A DNA stretch of 64,000 nucleotides, taken from the NCBI RefSeq assembly GCF_902459685.1, contig NZ_CABPSF010000005.1, positions 310,001-374,000 on the forward strand. Reading direction: 5' to 3'. Every line of letters begins with the position of its first letter. Position 1 is the first letter of the stretch. The notes beneath the pieces are model-generated. The model was not told the DNA's origin and searched no databases. It saw only the letters and a program-made list of their open reading frames with translations. Positions 33,829-44,680 of the stretch are shown here, in pieces. Source of the DNA: Pandoraea iniqua. Its GTDB lineage: Bacteria; Pseudomonadota; Gammaproteobacteria; Burkholderiales; Burkholderiaceae. Made by a program: the position numbers and the translations under genes.

Positions 33829-34851
33829 ATGATTTCGACACTGCTCAAACTTCTGTACCGTCACAGCCATGCTGCGAAGTGGCGGCACAACGAGCGCCTG
33901 TGGCCGCACGCGCAGATCGTGCGCGACGCGACGGGTGTTATCGAGCGCTTCACGTGGCGGGGCCGCAACGTGCCGCTGGCGCGCCGCGCCGAGTTGCAAC
34001 AACTGCGCCGGCTGCCTTGCCACATCGTCGCGAGCGGCCCGTCGGTGGCCGACATCGACTACAACGCACTGCCGATGCATCACGTCATGGGCGTGAACGG
34101 CGCGATTGCGCTGGTCGACCGCGCACCGGTGAAATTCAATTACTACTGCCTGCTCGATGCAGGGTTTGTGCGCCAGCGTCCGGATCTGGCGCGCCGTATC
34201 GTGGCGCGCGACCTCGTGCTGTTCGTCACGCCGGTGGTGCTGGCACGTCTGCTCGAAACCTATCCGATGTCGGCGTTCGGCTGCCGCTTCTATCTGGTCG
34301 ACGACATTTTCAAGCGCGGCATGGAAGCGGTGCGCACGCCGGCCGCCTTGCGCGCCAACCCGCGCGTGGCCGCCAGTGCCGCGTTCTTCGGCGACGACAG
34401 CCATCTGGGTTACAGCTTCGACATCGACAACGGCTTCTTCCACGGCGGCACGGTGGCTTACTTCGCGCTGCAAGTGGCGACGTGGCTCGGTTTCTCCGAA
34501 CTGTATCTGCATGGTGTCGACCTGCGCGACGCTGCGCAGACCCCGCGCTTCTACGAAACGATGCAGTCGCGTGCGCCGACGCGCCTCGACGCGGAATTCG
34601 CCGACCTGATCGAGCCGTCGTTCCGGCAGGCGTCGGAAGTGCTGCGCTCGCGTGGGGTTCGTGTGGAGAATTTGTCGCGCGAGAGCGCGCTTGGCGACGA
34701 CATTTTCGCCAAGGTCGACTGGCGCTCGCTGCGCCGCCGCAACCTCAGTCTGGTCGTGCCGGGGGATGTCGTACCGGCGTCGCTCGCCGACGTGGCAGGG
34801 GTGCCGGCCGCGCCGACGTTCCGGCCGACGGGCACGCACGGTCACAAATAA
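33829..34851 (+). CDS. DUF115/WaaZ-like protein, probable surface polysaccharide biosynthesis
   Basis: I start the gene at ATG 33829 (340 residues); there is no clear ribosome site, and a GTG at 33772 after taggac is an alternative. The segment CHIVASGPSVADIDYNALP followed by MGVNGAIALVDRAPVKF resembles the nucleotide-sugar-binding start of DUF115, WaaZ and GT42 sialyltransferase-like proteins (GPS motif, then a short strand with GxNG). The rest has the aromatic, basic pattern of cytoplasmic glycosyltransferases, such as FHGGTVAYFALQVATWLGFSELYLHGVD. There is no membrane segment. A Kdo- or sialic-acid-type transferase or a related role is plausible. Confidence in the exact activity is low. 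Confidence 0.6.
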   Translation: MISTLLKLLYRHSHAAKWRHNERLWPHAQIVRDATGVIERFTWRGRNVPLARRAELQQLRRLPCHIVASGPSVADIDYNALPMHHVMGVNGAIALVDRAPVKFNYYCLLDAGFVRQRPDLARRIVARDLVLFVTPVVLARLLETYPMSAFGCRFYLVDDIFKRGMEAVRTPAALRANPRVAASAAFFGDDSHLGYSFDIDNGFFHGGTVAYFALQVATWLGFSELYLHGVDLRDAAQTPRFYETMQSRAPTRLDAEFADLIEPSFRQASEVLRSRGVRVENLSRESALGDDIFAKVDWRSLRRRNLSLVVPGDVVPASLADVAGVPAAPTFRPTGTHGHK

Positions 34852-35001
34852 TGGAATGACGTCCGGCGCGGGGCTCCCGCGCCGCGCCGCCACCATGTCA
34901 CCCCAGTGACATAATCGTGTCGCAATTGGGCCAAGAAGGCCGCCACATCACGGTCTACCTGCTACAATCGCTCTCCGGGTTTTCCTGAAGCATGAGCGAT
35001 T

Positions 35002-38000
35002 ATGGGGTTTGGCTGGTTCGGACTGTCGACGTTTTGGTTGCTGGCGTTGTGCTGGCCTGGCGTACGGGGTCTGCTTGGCGGTGAGATACGACTCTTCGGC
35101 CCCGGCACCCTGCGTATGCTCCTCGGTGTTCCGCTCGCGATGGTGTCGAGTGCGACGCTTGCCGCACTGACGGGCGGCGACAATCCCAGTGCCGGTGGCA
35201 GCATCGGCCAATCGTTCTCCCACGGTTTACAAGTCACGCTCGGCGGCACGCTCGCCATGGGCGTCGCTGGCTTTGTCCTGTTGTTCTCCCTCCCGCTTGT
35301 CTTCGGCACCACTTGGTGGGGCATGTTTGCGCGCGCGCGTCCGGGCAGCGCAGAAGACGACGAGGAAGGCGATGCACCGCAGGGCTCGCGCTTCGGATCT
35401 AGCTTAGGATCCCGCTTAGGCGCGCAATTTGGCTTCGGCGGCGATTCCCGTGCGGACACGCGTCACGAGAGCGGCTACGGCACACGCAGCGAACCGACCC
35501 GGGGTCTGTCGCAGATGACGTTCGACGTGCCGGAGCGCACCGATCGCACCGATCGCTTCACGCCGACGGTGGGGCAGGGCCATCACAACGTTGGCAGCCT
35601 GACCGAAGAACTCGTGCCGCGCCGCCGCGGACTCTCCGCGCAACCCCCGTGGAAACTTTCCGACGAAGAGCGTGCACGGCTTGACGCGATGCAGCCTCCA
35701 CCGCCGACCGTGCGCGGTGCCGGTCGTGCCGAGCCGTCGTTCCGGCCGACCCCTGCGGGCGGTACCCGTCCGGTGTTGCCGCGTGGTGCCTATGCCGCCG
35801 GAACGAGCCGGGGCGACACGCTTCGCATGACCGAATTCGTGCGTACCGAACCGGGCGCACAAGCGGCCGGGCAGGGGCAAGGACGTCCGGCGCCACTGGC
35901 CGGCGCGTCACGCTCGCCGGCGACGATGGCAAAGACGGCGGCAACGACGGCGACCGCGACCGCTGCGGTCACACCGGCATCTTCCGTCGCCGCCACCGAG
36001 GCAGCCCTGCACTCCACGTCGATTGCCGGGACGGCCGCATACCGCCGCCCGGTCGGCACGGCACCGGCGCATTTGCGCGGCACGATCGTGCGCAGTCCTT
36101 TCCGCAAGCCGCAACTCGGTCTTGAAGACATGCCGCCGCGTGGCGCGCAACCGGCGCCTTCCGCGAATCCGGGCAACGCATTGCCGGGATCGAAGGCGGT
36201 GGAGGCATCGGCGCCGGTGTCGGCTCCCGCGCCCGTTTCCGCGCCCGTGTCCGCACCTGCTACACCCACGCCAGTGCCGTCGCCGTCGAAGGCAATCACC
36301 GCTGCGCCGGTCGCTGCCAGAGGGACCATGCAGGGCGCGGCGTCTTGGTCGGCCTCGCATGCGGCGACGCCGATGTCTGCTGATGTCTCCGAATTCTCAC
36401 CGCTGCCGTTGTCGGCACACGCGGATGGCATCGCCGCCGCCGACACGTTCAGCGAACTCCCCGATGTTCCCGTTATTCCCGAGGTGCCACCGGGCCCTAC
36501 GCCGGAAATGATCGCCCGCGAGGTCGCCGCCCGCGCAGAGGAAGTGGCGCGTCAGCAGGCATTGGCAGTCTTGCGCGAAGAGGCCGAAGCGCTGCTGCGC
36601 GACCTGCGTTCGTGGTCGTCGGGCGATGCGCCAGCCGCTGTTGCACAGAGCGTTCCGGACGTCGTGCCGCAGCCGCCCGCCGACGAGACGCATGCGTCTG
36701 ACGTTCCGGCGATGCCGGCAACACCGGCCGCAACCCATGAGTACGTTGCACCGGTGAGGCAGGTGGCGCCGCCACTGGCGCCTGAACCGGCGCCTGAACC
36801 GGCACCGGCACCGGCACCGGCACTCAACGCGATCTCGATCTCGGCACCGAACACCGCTACCGCTGCGCCGACGCCCGAAGTACCACGTCGTCCGTTCGTA
36901 TTTGCGGACGTATTGGCGAGCGTCAGAATGACCGATAGCCGCGACGGCGACGTCAGCGCAAGCGACATCGGTAGCGGTGTCAATACGGCCATCGACGCGG
37001 CTGCCGGCACTGACACTGAGATCTACGACAACACCGACGCCGCCCTCGAAGGGGAGGGGAGTGCCGTCGAAGCACTCGTCGCGTCAAGGGTGATGGAAGC
37101 TGAAGCGTCTGAAGACGCGGCAATGACTGCGCAGGTGCCTGACATACACGACGCGTCGCCGGACAGCACCATAGCGCCCGATGACGACGATCTGACCGAC
37201 ACGCAGCACAAGCCGCATTACGTCTTGCGCGCCGACGGCACGTGGGCGCGCACGGATGCCGCCGACGCAGACGGCGAGCCACCGTTCGACGTAGTGCCGA
37301 GCTTCGCCCCGGCCCCCGCTATTCCGTCGTTTGCGAGCTTCGCAGCGCAGCCGCCTGCCGAGCCGCCCAGAGCCAACTTCACGGACGACACGCCCTACGA
37401 AGCACCCCCGCCGCGTGTGGCCGTCGATTACGATCTGCCGTCGCTTGACGAACTGACGCCTGCGGTCGCCGTGACCGATGTGGCGCATGAAATCTCCGAA
37501 GAAGCGCTCGCGGCCGTCAGTCAGTTGATCGAACAACGTCTTGCCGAATTCAAAGTGCCCGTGACGGTGGTCGGCGCATCGGCCGGGCCGGTGATTACGC
37601 GCTTCGAAGTCGAACCCGCCGTGGGCGTGCGCGGCGCGCAGGTGGTCGGGTTGATGAAGGATCTCGCCCGCGCGTTGGGCGTGACGTCGATTCGTGTTGT
37701 CGAAACGATTCCGGGCAAGACGTGCATGGGGCTCGAGTTGCCCAATGCCAAGCGTCAGATGATCCGCCTGTCCGAGATTCTGGCCGCACCGGTATTCGAC
37801 GCGCATCCGTCGCGTCTCGCGCTGGCGATGGGCAAAGACATCACGGGTGAGCCCGTCGTGACCGATCTCGCGCGTGCGCCGCACTTGCTGGTGGCCGGCA
37901 CGACCGGGTCGGGCAAGTCGGTGGCGGTCAACGCCATGATCCTGTCGTTGCTGTACAAGGCGACGCCGGACGACGTGCGGCTCATCATGATCGACCCGAA

Positions 38001-38916
38001 AATGCTGGAATTGTCGGTCTACGGTGGCATTCCGCATTTGCTGGCACCGGTGGTGACCGACATGAAGCAGGCCGCCCACGCGCTGAACTGGTGTGTCGGC
38101 GAGATGGAAAAACGCTACCGTCTGATGTCGGCACTCGGGGTGCGTAATCTGGCCGGTTACAACGAAAAGATCGCCAACGCGCACGCCGCAGGCCAAAAGG
38201 TCAGCAACCCGTTTTCGCTCACGCCCGACGCACCCGAACCGCTCGATCGCCTGCCGTTCATCGTCGTGGTGATCGACGAGTTGGCCGACCTGATGATGGT
38301 CGCAGGCAAGAAGATCGAAGAGCTGATTGCGCGTCTGGCACAGAAGGCGCGTGCCGCCGGCATTCACCTGATTCTCGCGACGCAGCGCCCTTCTGTGGAT
38401 GTCATCACGGGTCTGATCAAGGCCAACATTCCCACGCGGGTCGCATTTCAGGTGTCGTCGAAGATCGACTCGCGGACCATTCTCGACCAGATGGGTGCCG
38501 AATCGCTGCTGGGGCAGGGCGACATGCTGTTCCTGCCGCCGGGCACGGGCTATCCGCAACGGGTGCACGGTGCGTTTGTGGCCGACGACGAAGTGCATCG
38601 AGTCGTGCAGCACTGGCAGCAATACGGCGAACCGGAATACGACGAAGCGATTCTGGCGGGCGATCCGGCCGATGCCGCGTCTGCCGATCTGTTCGGCGAA
38701 ACGTCTGCCGATGCCGAAGCCGACCCGCTCTACGACGAAGCGGCCGCCTTCGTCCTCAACACGCGCCGGGCGTCGATCTCCGCCGTCCAGCGCCAATTGC
38801 GCATCGGTTACAACCGTGCGGCGCGCCTCATCGAGCAGATGGAAGCGGCCGGGCTCGTCACGCCGATGGGCCGCAACGGCACGCGCGAAGTGCTTGCGCC
38901 GGGCGGCACCGACTGA
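35002..38916 (+). CDS. ftsK: FtsK/SpoIIIE-family DNA translocase with a very long linker
   Basis: The 1304-residue protein pumps chromosomal DNA through the closing septum and helps dimer resolution at dif. The N-terminal 115 residues carry only two or three membrane segments, where E. coli FtsK has four. A linker of roughly 700 residues follows, unusually rich in Ala, Pro, Thr and acidic residues (about 120-830). The motor domain has Walker A GTTGSGKS (966-973), Walker [15 protein letters not shown], and [14 protein letters not shown]. The C-terminal gamma winged helix is present ([24 protein letters not shown]), so KOPS-guided movement and XerD contact are expected. It appears monocistronic, followed by a strong hairpin. 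Confidence 0.92.
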   Translation: MGFGWFGLSTFWLLALCWPGVRGLLGGEIRLFGPGTLRMLLGVPLAMVSSATLAALTGGDNPSAGGSIGQSFSHGLQVTLGGTLAMGVAGFVLLFSLPLVFGTTWWGMFARARPGSAEDDEEGDAPQGSRFGSSLGSRLGAQFGFGGDSRADTRHESGYGTRSEPTRGLSQMTFDVPERTDRTDRFTPTVGQGHHNVGSLTEELVPRRRGLSAQPPWKLSDEERARLDAMQPPPPTVRGAGRAEPSFRPTPAGGTRPVLPRGAYAAGTSRGDTLRMTEFVRTEPGAQAAGQGQGRPAPLAGASRSPATMAKTAATTATATAAVTPASSVAATEAALHSTSIAGTAAYRRPVGTAPAHLRGTIVRSPFRKPQLGLEDMPPRGAQPAPSANPGNALPGSKAVEASAPVSAPAPVSAPVSAPATPTPVPSPSKAITAAPVAARGTMQGAASWSASHAATPMSADVSEFSPLPLSAHADGIAAADTFSELPDVPVIPEVPPGPTPEMIAREVAARAEEVARQQALAVLREEAEALLRDLRSWSSGDAPAAVAQSVPDVVPQPPADETHASDVPAMPATPAATHEYVAPVRQVAPPLAPEPAPEPAPAPAPALNAISISAPNTATAAPTPEVPRRPFVFADVLASVRMTDSRDGDVSASDIGSGVNTAIDAAAGTDTEIYDNTDAALEGEGSAVEALVASRVMEAEASEDAAMTAQVPDIHDASPDSTIAPDDDDLTDTQHKPHYVLRADGTWARTDAADADGEPPFDVVPSFAPAPAIPSFASFAAQPPAEPPRANFTDDTPYEAPPPRVAVDYDLPSLDELTPAVAVTDVAHEISEEALAAVSQLIEQRLAEFKVPVTVVGASAGPVITRFEVEPAVGVRGAQVVGLMKDLARALGVTSIRVVETIPGKTCMGLELPNAKRQMIRLSEILAAPVFDAHPSRLALAMGKDITGEPVVTDLARAPHLLVAGTTGSGKSVAVNAMILSLLYKATPDDVRLIMIDPKMLELSVYGGIPHLLAPVVTDMKQAAHALNWCVGEMEKRYRLMSALGVRNLAGYNEKIANAHAAGQKVSNPFSLTPDAPEPLDRLPFIVVVIDELADLMMVAGKKIEELIARLAQKARAAGIHLILATQRPSVDVITGLIKANIPTRVAFQVSSKIDSRTILDQMGAESLLGQGDMLFLPPGTGYPQRVHGAFVADDEVHRVVQHWQQYGEPEYDEAILAGDPADAASADLFGETSADAEADPLYDEAAAFVLNTRRASISAVQRQLRIGYNRAARLIEQMEAAGLVTPMGRNGTREVLAPGGTD

Positions 38917-38929
38917 TCTTCCCGATCTT

Positions 38930-38964
38930 GCAACAGATGCGCTCTGCGCGAGCGCATCTGTTGC
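38930..38964 (+). terminator. 15-bp perfect hairpin after ftsK
   Basis: gcaacagatgcgctc pairs perfectly with gagcgcatctgttgc around a tgcgc loop, 13 bases after the ftsK stop. It is the longest perfect stem I saw in the window. It has no T tract, so it may be factor-dependent or protective. Confidence 0.65.
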
Positions 38965-39446
38965 ATCACACATCTCCTCACCTCGCCCTCGTGCCCGTAT
39001 ACGGTGCAAAACGGTGCAAAAACGATCACGCGCGTCGTGATCGCACGCTGCTAATCGCCGTCGCTTACAACTCCCTTACGACCCGCCATCCGAGTCGAAT
39101 TCTTTCGCACTCCGTTCTGACCTGCGGACACGCGCCGTACATGGCGCGCAAAAGAAAACCCCTTCGAAACCCGCATGAAATGGGGCTTGCTTCGCGCAAA
39201 CCCGCATCACCGTAGGGGTATTCCCGTCTTTGCGGGCAAAACTCAGGAGTCACATAATCGGCGCGCTAGGTTGGTCGTTCGAAGCGTGCTTTACGGTATC
39301 GCCCTGACACGAAATTACAAGACCGGGGCGGTGCGGCGGGGTCAGAACGAACTCGTGAATCGCGCCTCCCACGGCAGGGCCTGCGACAAGGATAAGCGCC
39401 GAAAGAAAGCGTCATATCGAAACGCATCGCACCGAAGGAGACCCTT
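38965..39446. other. 482-base spacer before livK
   Basis: No gene is seen. It contains a direct repeat of ggtgcaaaac at 39000-39020, two copies of aaacccgcat about 30 bases apart (near 39167 and 39197) and a small hairpin cccg-tctttg-cggg near 39225. The livK ribosome site aaggag is at 39435-39440. I see no clear promoter. Confidence 0.4.
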
Positions 39447-40673
39447 ATGCAATTCCGATTCAAGCTCATGGCAGGCGCAGTCGCGTTCGCCATCTCCGCT
39501 ACCACCGCATCGCTGGCCGTCGCCGCCGACCCGATCAAACTCGGCGTGTCCGGGCCGTTCACCGGCGGTTCGTCGTCGATGGGCGTGTCCATGCGTGACG
39601 GCGTGCGTCTGGCGGCTGCCGAAATCAACAAGTCGGGCGGCGTGCTGGGCCGCCAGATCGTGCTGGTCGAGCGCGACGACGAAGCCAAGAACGAGCGCGG
39701 TGTGCAAATCGCCCAAGAGCTCATCAACAAGGAAAAGGTTGTCGCCACCGTCGGTTACATCAACACCGGCGTCGCACTCGCCTCGCAGCGTTTTTATCAG
39801 GACGCCAAAATTCCGGTGTTCAACAACGTGGCCACGGGCACGGTGATCACCGACCAGTTCAAGGCGCCGCAGTATCCCGACAACTACGTCTTCCGTAACG
39901 CCGCCAAGGACAGCATTCAGGCCCCGATGATCGTGGAAGAAGCGATCACGCGCCGCGGTTTCAAGAAGCCTGCCATTCTGGCCGACTCGACCAACTACGG
40001 TCAGCTCGGTCGTGAAGACTTGGAAAAGGCGCTCGCCGCGAAGGGCATCAAGCCGGTCGCCGAAGAGAAGTTCAACATCAAAGACGTCGACATGACGGCG
40101 CAGTTGCTCAAGGCCAAACAAGCCGGCGCCGACGTGATTCTGACCTACGGTATTGGCCCGGAACTGGCGCAGATCGCCAACGGTATGGCCAAGCTCGGCT
40201 GGAAGCTGCCGATCATCGGCAGCTGGACGCTCGCGATGGCGAACTACATCGACAACTCGGGCGCGAACGGCGAAGGCGCCCGCATGCCGCAGACGTTCAT
40301 TCAGGAGCCGAACACGCCCAAGCGCAAGGCCTTCATCGACGCCTATCTGGCCATGTTCAAGCCGAAGAACAACCGCATCGACTCGGCGGTTTCGGCAGCG
40401 CAAGGCTATGACTCGGTCTACCTGCTGGCGGCTGCCATCAAGCAAGCCGGCGGCACCGATGGCCCGAAGGTGCGTGCCGCACTGGAAGACCTGAAGGCAC
40501 CGGTGGAAGGCGTGGTCACGACCTACGACCGTCCGTTCTCGCATGACGACCACGACGCCATCACGGCCAACATTCCGGTGTTCGGCGAAGTGAAGGGCGG
40601 CCGCGTCGTGTACGCCTACGACACCGACCTGAAGGCCGGCAGCAAGGTCCGCGAAAAGGTAGCCGGCAAGTAA
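39447..40673 (+). CDS. livK: Branched-chain amino acid-type ABC transporter binding protein
   Basis: The 408-residue periplasmic protein has a signal peptide (cleavage near VAA) and a mature start DPIKLGVSGPFTGGSSSMG, characteristic of LivJ/LivK-family type I binding proteins. The lobe-connecting segment SGGVLGRQIVLVERDDEAKNERG and the late segment AQGYDSVYLLAAAIKQAG also fit. Family members bind leucine-type amino acids, amides, urea or aromatic acids, so the ligand is uncertain. The permease and ATPase genes follow. A 227-base gap with two hairpins after this gene probably limits readthrough, giving more binding protein than permease. Confidence 0.9.
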   Translation: MQFRFKLMAGAVAFAISATTASLAVAADPIKLGVSGPFTGGSSSMGVSMRDGVRLAAAEINKSGGVLGRQIVLVERDDEAKNERGVQIAQELINKEKVVATVGYINTGVALASQRFYQDAKIPVFNNVATGTVITDQFKAPQYPDNYVFRNAAKDSIQAPMIVEEAITRRGFKKPAILADSTNYGQLGREDLEKALAAKGIKPVAEEKFNIKDVDMTAQLLKAKQAGADVILTYGIGPELAQIANGMAKLGWKLPIIGSWTLAMANYIDNSGANGEGARMPQTFIQEPNTPKRKAFIDAYLAMFKPKNNRIDSAVSAAQGYDSVYLLAAAIKQAGGTDGPKVRAALEDLKAPVEGVVTTYDRPFSHDDHDAITANIPVFGEVKGGRVVYAYDTDLKAGSKVREKVAGK

Positions 40674-40691
40674 GCCCGGCGGTACTCGACA

Positions 40692-40792
40692 GGCTGCACC
40701 CAGATGCAGCCCTGACGGGTGACCCACGGCGCGCGCTGCCCACGACCCAAGCCCACGGGGAACACTCGGGCAAACGGTCCGGCGCGCGCGCC
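40692..40792 (+). promoter_or_regulatory. Two hairpins between livK and livH
   Basis: ggctgca-cccaga-tgcagcc lies at 40692-40711. A second element, around the perfect 12-base palindrome ggcgcgcgcgcc (40781-40792), is flanked by ggcaaacgg and ccgttgcc arms. Both lie in the untranslated spacer. They fit 3'-end protection of livK mRNA and partial termination. Confidence 0.5.
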
Positions 40793-40900
40793 GTTGCCAC
40801 ACCCGCGGCCTGCCGCCGGCACTCGGGACCGGCGTGAGGCTCGTGATCCGTATGCCTCCCGTGCATCACTCGTAGGCTCGCACTCGCGAGAGAGGACCGC

Positions 40901-41779
40901 ATGACCATCCTGATTCAACTCATCTTCAGCGGCATCGCGCTGGGGATGATCTACGCCGTGATCGCCTTCGGTTACCAACTGACGTTTGCGACGTCCGGCA
41001 CCCTGAACTTCGGCCAGGGCGAAGCGCTGATGCTCGGCGCACTGGTCGGCCTTACCCTGGTCGACACCCTCGGTCTCAATTACTGGCTGATGATCCCGAT
41101 CGTGTGCCTGTTCGGCCTCGTGCAGGGCGCGTTCGTCGAGCGCATCGGCGTGAAACCTGCCTTACGCATCAAATCCGAATTCGGCTGGATCATGTCCACC
41201 ATTGCGCTGGGCATCATCTTTCGCAACGTGGCGGAAAACGTCTGGGGCCGTGACGATCTGAAATTCCCGTCGCCGTTGCCCGAAGCACCGGTCAGCGTGC
41301 TGGGCGCCAACGTGCTGCCCATGGAAATGCTGGTCGTCGTCGGCGCCTTGCTGATGATGGCAGCCGTCGAATTGTTCAACCGCCGCTCGATCTACGGCAA
41401 GGCCGTGGTCGCCACGGCCAACGACCGCGACGCGGCCGGCCTGATGGGGATCAACACCAGTCTCGTCATTACGTTCTCGTACGCGTTGTCGTCGATGGCG
41501 GCTGCGTTTGCGGGCGTGCTCGTCGCGCCGCTCACGCTCACCGGTGCCACGATGGGCGCAGTCCTCGGGCTGAAGGCGTTCGCGGTGGCGATCATCGGCG
41601 GGCTCTCGAGCGGGATGGGCGTGCTCGTCGGCGGTCTGATTCTCGGCATTGCCGAGACGACCACGGCGTTTTATGTGTCGACCGGCTACAAAGACGTGCC
41701 GGGCCTCGTGCTGCTGTTGCTCGTTCTGGCCGTGAAGCCGGCGGGCCTGTTCGGCAAGACCGCGATCAAGAAGGTGTAA
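40901..41779 (+). CDS. livH: Branched-chain amino acid-type ABC permease, LivH
   Basis: The 292-residue inner-membrane protein has about eight helices, as in LivH. Visible: the start IQLIFSGIALGMIYAVIAFGYQLTFATSGTLNFGQGE (broken here by helix boundaries), the mid-loop NRRSIYGKAVVATANDRDAAGLMGIN and the late GLKAFAVAIIGGLSSGMG. The loop around KAVVATANDRDAA is the EAA-like contact to the ATPases. It pairs with the LivM half of the protein encoded two bases downstream, so translational coupling is likely. Confidence 0.93.
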   Translation: MTILIQLIFSGIALGMIYAVIAFGYQLTFATSGTLNFGQGEALMLGALVGLTLVDTLGLNYWLMIPIVCLFGLVQGAFVERIGVKPALRIKSEFGWIMSTIALGIIFRNVAENVWGRDDLKFPSPLPEAPVSVLGANVLPMEMLVVVGALLMMAAVELFNRRSIYGKAVVATANDRDAAGLMGINTSLVITFSYALSSMAAAFAGVLVAPLTLTGATMGAVLGLKAFAVAIIGGLSSGMGVLVGGLILGIAETTTAFYVSTGYKDVPGLVLLLLVLAVKPAGLFGKTAIKKV

Positions 41780-41781
41780 CC

Positions 41782-43770
41782 ATGACCGCACAGACCACCA
41801 CCTCCCGCGAGGCCGGCGATCTCGGCGGCCTGCGCATGACCGCCAAGCTTGCGGGCATCGTCGGCATTCTCGCGCTGTTCGGCTTTCCGCTGGCCGTCGG
41901 CAATCCGTATTACATCCACATGATCGAGACGATCATGATCTACGCGATCCTGCTCTTCGGGCTGGATATCGTCGTGGGCTACACGGGGCAGGTATCGCTG
42001 GGCCACGCCGGCCTGTTCGGTATCGGCGCCTATGTGGCGGGCGTGTTCTTCGCCAAGCTCGGGCTGTCGCTCTGGCTGGCACTTCCGGCGGCCATTTTGG
42101 TCACGGCGGCGTTCGGCGCGATTCTCGCGTTGCCTGCGCTGCGGGTGATCGGGCCGTATCTGGCGATGGTGACGCTGGCGTTCGGCACCATCATCCAGAT
42201 TCTCATCAACGAGATGGACTTCCTCACCTCGGGGCCGCTCGGCATCAAGCTCACCAAGCCGCTCATCGGCGGGCATCCGATCGATGAAGTCGAGTACTAC
42301 TGGCTGGTGGCGGTATTGCTGCTGCTGAGCATGCTGGTGGCGCACCGCATCCTGAAGTCGCACCTTGGCCGTGCCTTCGAGGCGCTGCGCGACTCGCCGG
42401 TGGCGTCGGACTGTATGGGCGTGTCGGTGTATCGCTACAAGGTGTATGCGTTCGTGATCAGCGCCGGTTTCGCCGGTCTCGCAGGCAGCCTCTACGCTTA
42501 CTCCGAGCAGTACATTTCGCCGAACACGTACAACTTCGAGCTGACGATTCTGTTCCTGCTCGCCGTGATCATGGGCGGACGCAAGACGCGCAGCGGCTCG
42601 CTGCTGGGGGCGGCCATCATCGTGCTGCTGCCGCAGTTGCTCGACGACATCGCCACCTTCCGTATCGTGGCCACCGCCATCGCTGTGATCACCACGGGTG
42701 TCGCCGTCACCGCTATCGCCCGCGGACGCACGAGCCTCGCCAAAGCAGCGGTGCCGATCGTCGGCACGATCGCACTGGCGAGTGTGACCTGGTGGCGCGA
42801 CAACATCACCGACTGGCGTCTGACGATTTTCGGTCTGATGATTCTGTTCGTCGTGTACTACCTGCCCGATGGCATCGTCGGCTTCCTGCGTGCCAAGGTG
42901 ATGAACCGCCGCCGTGCGCATACGGTCTCGGCGGCGCAGATCGACGAAGGGGCTGCGAGTGCCACCGATCCGGTGCTGGCGGCGGCCGGCAGCGGCCCGG
43001 AAGAGTTGCTCAAGGTGCGCCAGCTGCTTATGCAGTTCGACGGGCTCAAGGCGCTCAATCAGGTTGACCTGACCGTCAAGCGCGGCACGATTCACGGCCT
43101 GATCGGCCCCAACGGCTCGGGCAAGAGCACGATGATGAACGTGCTCACGGGCATTTACGTGCCCACGGCGGGCAGCATCGAATTCGCCGGGCAGTCGCTG
43201 GCCGGTCGCACGTCGGCAGACATCGCGCTCTCAGGCGTGGCGCGTACGTTCCAGAACGTGCAGTTGTTCGGCGAAATGACCGCGCTTGAAAACGTGCTCG
43301 TGGGGCTGCATCACACGTTCGACTCGACGCTGGTCGATGTGTCGTTGCGACTGCCGCGTTACAAGCGCGAAGAGGGCGGCGCCCGCGCCCGGGCGATGCG
43401 GCTGCTGGAGTTCGTGGGGCTGGCGTCGCTGGCCGACGAGGAAGCGCGCAATCTGCCGTACGGCAAGCAGCGTCTGCTGGAAATTGCACGGGCACTGGCG
43501 CTCGATCCGCGTTTGCTGCTGCTCGACGAGCCCGCGGCCGGTCTCACGGCACCCGATATTCGCGAGCTGCTCGCGATCATTCGCAAGATCCGCGATCACG
43601 GCATTACGGTCATTCTGATCGAGCACCACATGGACGTGGTCATGAGCACGTGCCAGACGGTCTCGGTGCTCGACTTCGGGCAGAAGATCGCGGAAGGGCT
43701 GCCGGCACAGATTCAGGCCGATCCGAAGGTGATCGAAGCCTATCTGGGCGGCGCAACGACGACTCACTGA
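41782..43770 (+). CDS. livM: Fused LivM permease-LivG ATPase
   Basis: The 662-residue protein joins a LivM-type permease (about residues 20-380, about ten membrane segments, with GYTGQVSLGHAGLFGIGAYVAG) and a LivG-type ATPase (about 410-662). The ATPase has Walker A GPNGSGKST (442-450), signature-region LPYGKQRLLEIARALAL, Walker B LLLLDEPAAGL and the C-terminal BCA extension. The linker carries an Ala/Gly-rich hinge. Such fusions are common in betaproteobacteria. It assembles with LivH and LivF in the inner membrane. The start follows livH by two bases. Confidence 0.93.
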   Translation: MTAQTTTSREAGDLGGLRMTAKLAGIVGILALFGFPLAVGNPYYIHMIETIMIYAILLFGLDIVVGYTGQVSLGHAGLFGIGAYVAGVFFAKLGLSLWLALPAAILVTAAFGAILALPALRVIGPYLAMVTLAFGTIIQILINEMDFLTSGPLGIKLTKPLIGGHPIDEVEYYWLVAVLLLLSMLVAHRILKSHLGRAFEALRDSPVASDCMGVSVYRYKVYAFVISAGFAGLAGSLYAYSEQYISPNTYNFELTILFLLAVIMGGRKTRSGSLLGAAIIVLLPQLLDDIATFRIVATAIAVITTGVAVTAIARGRTSLAKAAVPIVGTIALASVTWWRDNITDWRLTIFGLMILFVVYYLPDGIVGFLRAKVMNRRRAHTVSAAQIDEGAASATDPVLAAAGSGPEELLKVRQLLMQFDGLKALNQVDLTVKRGTIHGLIGPNGSGKSTMMNVLTGIYVPTAGSIEFAGQSLAGRTSADIALSGVARTFQNVQLFGEMTALENVLVGLHHTFDSTLVDVSLRLPRYKREEGGARARAMRLLEFVGLASLADEEARNLPYGKQRLLEIARALALDPRLLLLDEPAAGLTAPDIRELLAIIRKIRDHGITVILIEHHMDVVMSTCQTVSVLDFGQKIAEGLPAQIQADPKVIEAYLGGATTTH

Positions 43771-43845
43771 CGCGCGCCATGTCACGGGGGCCGGTGAGAC
43801 CGGTGCCCGTGACGTATCAGGCAGCCACGAACTCACGGAACTCCT

Positions 43846-44568
<723 letters not shown>

Positions 44569-44577
44569 ACGAAAAAA

Positions 44578-44601
44578 CGGGCGGCCTGTGAGGGCCGCCC
44601 G
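44578..44601. terminator. Terminator between livF and the convergent acuI gene
   Basis: cgggcggcc pairs perfectly with ggccgcccg around tgtgag, with an A run before and a T-containing stretch after (gttgtttg). It lies between convergent genes and can act in both directions. Confidence 0.75.
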
Positions 44602-44680
44602 CGTTGTTTGCACTTTTGTTCGCGCTTTCGTCCGGTTCTGCGTTGCTTCGTTAGCTTCGTTAGCTTCTCCGCGCCCTGTT

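Noticed and set aside
37084-39009. A 641-codon minus-strand frame over ftsK
   Set aside because: The same stretch encodes the FtsK linker and motor, with Walker motifs, on the plus strand; no family is seen in the antisense frame.
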